From: SAR202 cluster bacterium Io17-Chloro-G2
Lineage (GTDB): Bacteria > Chloroflexota > Dehalococcoidia > Lucifugimonadales > UBA3495
Reading direction: 5' to 3'
Assembly: GCA_002816875.1 (NCBI GenBank)
Contig: MUCP01000039.1
Location: forward strand, 1-45,725
DNA: 45,725 nucleotides
Each line of letters begins with the position of its first letter. The first letter of the stretch is position 1. Below, in pieces: positions 42,621 through 45,725 of the stretch. A program made the translations under genes and the position numbers. The notes beneath the pieces were generated by a model. That model made no database searches, was not told the DNA's origin, and was given only the letters and a program-made list of their open reading frames with translations.

Positions 42621-44318
42621 GTGTCCCCAAGAATGAAGGCCGGCGAGGCCGTGATAGAGCTCTTAAAACAAGAAGGCGTCACCCACATCTTCGGCATCGT
42701 TGGGTCTTCCTTCTTGGACATCCTGGACCCGTTGTACGACCGGGACGATATCAAGTTCATCGGCGTCCGCCACGAGCAGGGCGCGGCCCTGATGGCCGAC
42801 GGCTTCAGCCGCATCTCCGGCAAGCCCGGTGTGTTATTGGTTACCAACGGTCCAGGCGTGCTGAACCTGACCTTCGGGGTTGGATCGGCGTTCGTGGCCC
42901 ACTCCCCCATGGTGGTGCTGGCGCCTTCGGCATCACGGGACCACCAATACCGGGATTCCACACAAGAGTTCGACCAGGTTGCCCTGTTCGCGCCCATCAC
43001 CAAAGCCTCGTTCCCTGTTAACAAGATCGAACGGCTGCCCGACGCCATTCGCCATGCCTTCCGAGTGGCCACTTCTGGCAAAATGGGGCCGGTGCTGGTG
43101 GACATTCCTCGAGACCTGCTTCCAGGAGCAGAGTTGGACATAGATATCACTCCCCCCGACACCTACCGGACCGGCCAGACCAGGTCCAGGGGAGACCGGG
43201 ACCTGATCGATAAAGCTGCCCGGGTGATGCTGGCCGCCCAGAGGCCGGTGATAGTCGCCGGCGGCGGAGTGCAATGGAGCAACGCGGGGGGCGAAGTGAC
43301 CCGCATGGCCGACCTGTTGGGCGCGCCCATCGTAACCTCCTACGGCCGGGCCGACGCCGTGCCCAACGACCACCCTCATTTCCTAGGGCACCTGGGCCGG
43401 TTGGGATCTGACGAAGGGGCTGAAGCCATCCGCCAAGCCGACGCCATTCTAGCCGTGGGGACCCGCCTGGGCCAGTCCACCACGTTCTTTGACAACCGGT
43501 TCATTCCCGCCGGTGTCCCCATCGTGCAGATAGAGATAGACCCCCGGGAACTGGGCCGCAACTATCCCATATCGGTGGGTATCGAGGGCGACGCCAAGGC
43601 CGTGATGATGGAGCTTCTAGAGTTGGTGCAACAGGCCGAGCCTCGGCCCAACCCGGACTGGGTGTCAGAGGTCGGCGACTGGTATGCCCGGCGCAGCCAG
43701 CGGCTGGAAGACGAGGGCAAGCTTGCGTCAATGCCGATGAAACCCCAGCGGGTTTACGCCGAACTGCGAAAGGTAATGCCGCGCGACGCCATCATTGCCC
43801 TGGACGCTGGTCTGGCGCCCAACTTCGGCCAGGACCGGCTCATGTACTACGAACCCCGCAGCTTGATGACCTCCCTGGACCTGGGCGGTCTGGGTTTCAG
43901 CTTCCCAGCGGCGATAGGCGCCAGTTTCGCCGCGCCAGACAGGCCCGTGATCAACTTCAACGGCGACGGCGGATTCCTGTTCAACGCCCAGGAATTCGAA
44001 ACGGCCGTGCGCTACGGACTGAAACTGGTCACCGTGGTGATGAACAATGACTGTTGGGGCTCGGAAAAGGCCTACCAGCGCTATGCTTTCAACGAGCGCT
44101 ACGTGGGCGCCGACACCGTGAATCCCCGCTTCGACAAGTACGCCGAGCTTTTCGGGGGAACCGGCTTTTACGTAGAGCGTCCCGAAGACATTGGCGACGC
44201 CATGCTCGAGGCCCTGAAGGTAGACGGCCCCAGCATCATAGAGATTCCCACCGACCCCGACGAAATGCCCCGCCCGGCCCGTCTGGCCGATGTTCAAGCT
44301 CCCCAAGCGGGTGGTTGA
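42621..44318 (+). CDS. TPP-binding enzyme, acetolactate synthase / sulfoacetaldehyde acetyltransferase-like
   Basis: 565 aa from GTG 42621 (GGAGG 8 nt upstream); ATG 42633 and an upstream TTG at 42573 are alternatives. Cofactor motifs are complete: the activating Glu in RHEQGAALMADGFSR, TNGPGVLN, and NFNGDGGFLFNAQEFETAVRYGLKLVTVVMNNDCWG as GDG...NN. The WGSEKAYQ stretch after the NN and the overall N-terminus (EAVIELLKQEGVTHIFGIVGSSFLDILDPL) recall sulfoacetaldehyde acetyltransferase (Xsc), but acetolactate-type enzymes fit too. No sulfonate transport or pta gene is adjacent to settle it. It is canonical in exactly the residues that the TPP enzyme at 30496 lacks. Confidence 0.92.
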   Translation: MSPRMKAGEAVIELLKQEGVTHIFGIVGSSFLDILDPLYDRDDIKFIGVRHEQGAALMADGFSRISGKPGVLLVTNGPGVLNLTFGVGSAFVAHSPMVVLAPSASRDHQYRDSTQEFDQVALFAPITKASFPVNKIERLPDAIRHAFRVATSGKMGPVLVDIPRDLLPGAELDIDITPPDTYRTGQTRSRGDRDLIDKAARVMLAAQRPVIVAGGGVQWSNAGGEVTRMADLLGAPIVTSYGRADAVPNDHPHFLGHLGRLGSDEGAEAIRQADAILAVGTRLGQSTTFFDNRFIPAGVPIVQIEIDPRELGRNYPISVGIEGDAKAVMMELLELVQQAEPRPNPDWVSEVGDWYARRSQRLEDEGKLASMPMKPQRVYAELRKVMPRDAIIALDAGLAPNFGQDRLMYYEPRSLMTSLDLGGLGFSFPAAIGASFAAPDRPVINFNGDGGFLFNAQEFETAVRYGLKLVTVVMNNDCWGSEKAYQRYAFNERYVGADTVNPRFDKYAELFGGTGFYVERPEDIGDAMLEALKVDGPSIIEIPTDPDEMPRPARLADVQAPQAGG

Positions 44319-44781
44319 GTAACCCAGTCTCTGACCGGCCCTCGGGGCGCATGTTCATAAATCTTCATATAAGCAGGCGTTCATCTACTAATACCAAAAT
44401 ATCATGTTGAGCTTCGCCCCGATCGCGATCGGGGCGAAGCTCCCTCGATTCCATCGGGGCGAGTCCTCGACCGGGTTGGGACATCTAGGGTAAAGGGGCC
44501 GCCACACCATCGGAACGGGCCACTTTAACGAATCGGATGCGAGTTGACGCTCGCAGCATACCGTTTTATAGTTCAGGGATTCCGAGGGACCTATGTTCAG
44601 AGAAATCAATTTGATTTGGGAAATAAATTATAAAACCGGCCTGTAATAGCTTGCATACAGTCGGCGGTCCCCACTTTGTGGCCAGGCAAGGTAATATGGG
44701 ACGCCCATGTGGGCAGTGACCCGCCAAGCTCCTGAGCTTGTACAAAGCGTGATCAAACCAGAGACGACATAGAGGCGGACA
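44319..44781. other. Intergenic region with a perfect palindrome
   Basis: 463 bases containing the inverted partial repeat copy (44402-44478). I see no supportable gene. An AT-rich segment at 44595-44640 (AATCAATTTGATTTGGG, AATAAATTATAAAACC) could hold the promoter of the beta-helix gene, but boxes are not clear. Confidence 0.5.
44402..44478 (-). repeat. Partial inverted copy of the CTCTGTCGAGGACTCGC repeat with a 34-bp perfect palindrome
   Basis: 44409-44442 is an exact palindrome (GAGCTTCGCCCCGATCG and its complement). The flank reads, on the minus strand, GTCGAGGACTCGCCCCGATG, as in copies at 17184 and 30262. Confidence 0.75.
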
Positions 44782-45725
44782 TGAGACCGATACTAGGTGT
44801 GGTTTACTACAGGCACTTTACCCTCGCGCTGCTTTCGGCACTCCTTATGCTGTTTTTCGCGCAGAGCGGGACGGCTTACGCAGCGACCATCACCGTAAAC
44901 ACGACCTCCGACGTTTCGGCCGACGACGGCGAGTGCTCGTTGCCGGAGGCGATTACAGCGGCCAACTCCGATACCGCATCCGGCGCGATGACTGGTGAAT
45001 GCGCCGCCGGCAGCGGCGACGACACCATCGCCTTCAGTGTCACGCTCCCCGGCACGATCACACTCACAAGCGGCGAGCTGCCCATAAGCAACAACCTAAC
45101 CATTAACGGACCTGGCGCGGGATCGCTGACCATCGACGGCAACGCCAGCAGCCGCATCTTCAGCGTCGGTAGCGGCGTAACCGTCTCCATAACTGGGCTC
45201 ACTCTCACAAACGGGAATGACCTCCGTGGCGGCGGTATCTTCAATTTCGGAGACCTGACCCTAACCGACATCACCGTTAGCGGCAACACGGCCATCAGCG
45301 TCTCCCTCCGCGGCGGCGGCGGCATCCATAACTCCGGCACCCTGTCCCTGAGCAACAGCACCGTCAGCGGCAACACGTCCTCCTCCATCGGCGGCGGCAT
45401 CACTACCGAAAGGATCGCCACCCTGACCCTGAGCAATAGCACCGTCAGCGGCAATTCGGCTACACTCCTTGGAGGTGGCGGCGGCGGCATCTTCAACTTC
45501 GGCGGCACCCTGTCCCTGAGCAACAGCACCGTCAGCGGCAATTCGACTCCCCGCTTTGCCAGCGGCGGCGGCATCAATCACCGCGCCGGTACCCTGTCCC
45601 TGAGCAACAGCACCGTCAGCGGCAACACGGCCTCGGCCGGCGGCGGCATCGTTATCCGTCGCGGCACCGTGACCCTGAGCAACAGCACTGTCAGCGGCAA
45701 CACGGCCTCCGCCGGCGGCGGCATC
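44782..45725 (+). CDS. Secreted right-handed beta-helix repeat protein with CSLREA-like domain, 5' part
   Basis: ATG 44782 (GAGG about 8 nt upstream) opens a frame that runs off the window without a stop. A signal peptide (about 1-35: FTLALLSALLMLFFAQSGTAYA) is followed by ATITVNTTSDVSADDGECSLPEAITAANSD, a CSLREA-type start with CSLPEA. Then comes IDGNASSRIFSVGSGVTVSITGLTLTNG, a beta-helix cap, and at least five repeats of the type GGGI...GTLSLSNSTVSGNT. These surface proteins are often adhesins or binding proteins with a C-terminal anchor, which would lie outside the window. The repeat DNA is nearly identical between units. Confidence 0.9.
45338..45725 (+). repeat. In-frame tandem repeats of the beta-helix gene
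   Basis: Five copies of about 36 bp with core CTGAGCAACAGCACCGTC and AGCGGCAA (or one or two changes), spaced 75-90 bp, begin near 45340, 45423, 45508, 45592 and 45668. Variable linkers lie between. Confidence 0.8.

Noticed and set aside
44876-45577. 233-aa minus-strand reading frame with repeated PLTVLLLRDRV
   Set aside because: Antisense to the beta-helix gene; its apparent repeats mirror the coding repeats of the plus strand.
1-45725. Genome-wide reassignment of UGA to an amino acid
   Set aside because: Clear genes such as birA and hisZ end in TGA, and only three frames show an internal one, each at a Cys position.
45338-45725. CRISPR-like array
   Set aside because: The spaced repeats are in frame within a secreted beta-helix protein, and the linkers encode glycine-rich turns.

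Overview
The window reads as a chromosomal segment of a GC-rich bacterium, most likely a Chloroflexota lineage of the SAR202/Dehalococcoidia kind. That placement is inferred from gene content, not from a marker gene: a DUF1800/DUF1501 pair, NHL propeller, UGSC-type protein, zinc-ribbon and kinase-linked class III cyclases, many SDR, amidohydrolase and TPP catabolic enzymes, and dispersed hairpin repeats. No tRNA, rRNA, CRISPR, transposase or phage gene was recognised.

Layout. 1-2.7 kb: the end of a chelatase D-type VWA protein and glycyl-tRNA synthetase. 2.8-6.1 kb: two tandem secreted, C-terminally anchored paralogs, each with its own matching promoter. 6.5-10.2 kb: a coiled-coil protein, a biotin ligase, and an SDR pair in which the second copy has lost its catalytic residues. 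10.3-17.1 kb: a histidine cluster hisZ-hisG-(zinc-hydrolase-like gene)-hisD-hisC-hisB behind a plausible promoter. 17.4-23.4 kb: DUF2332, a HAD hydrolase, an NHL protein and DUF1501/DUF1800. 23.6-29.6 kb: a UGSC selenoprotein gene followed by a conserved-looking unknown protein, a nucleophile-less alpha/beta-fold protein, a PuuE-like deacetylase and a large alpha/beta hydrolase. 29.6-34.5 kb, minus strand: a molybdenum hydroxylase large subunit followed by an unusual TPP enzyme, and a small hydrolase. 35.1-38.2 kb: a cyclic-nucleotide locus (class III cyclase, cNMP-binding protein, small membrane protein, remnant of a kinase-cyclase protein) and a selenocysteine peroxiredoxin. 38.4-44.3 kb: SDR, amidohydrolase, EamA transporter, enoyl-CoA hydratase and a TPP enzyme. 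44.8 kb to the end: the start of a secreted beta-helix repeat protein that runs off the window.

The strongest unusual signal is in-frame UGA at cysteine positions. Three reading frames are each cut by one in-frame TGA that falls where the family has a cysteine: the UGSC protein (TGA 24003), a peroxiredoxin (TGA 37864, the peroxidatic position) and a zinc-ribbon adenylate cyclase (TGA 35351, the last cysteine of a CxxC...CxxC). The first two are followed at 17-19 nt by a perfect 7-bp hairpin with a three-base loop starting GU, as expected of a bacterial SECIS. They are very probably selenoproteins. The cyclase is either an undescribed selenoprotein or a recent nonsense mutation. The Sec machinery itself (selA, selB, selC, selD) is not in the window. 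Ordinary genes here end in TGA (birA, hisZ), so UGA is not globally reassigned.
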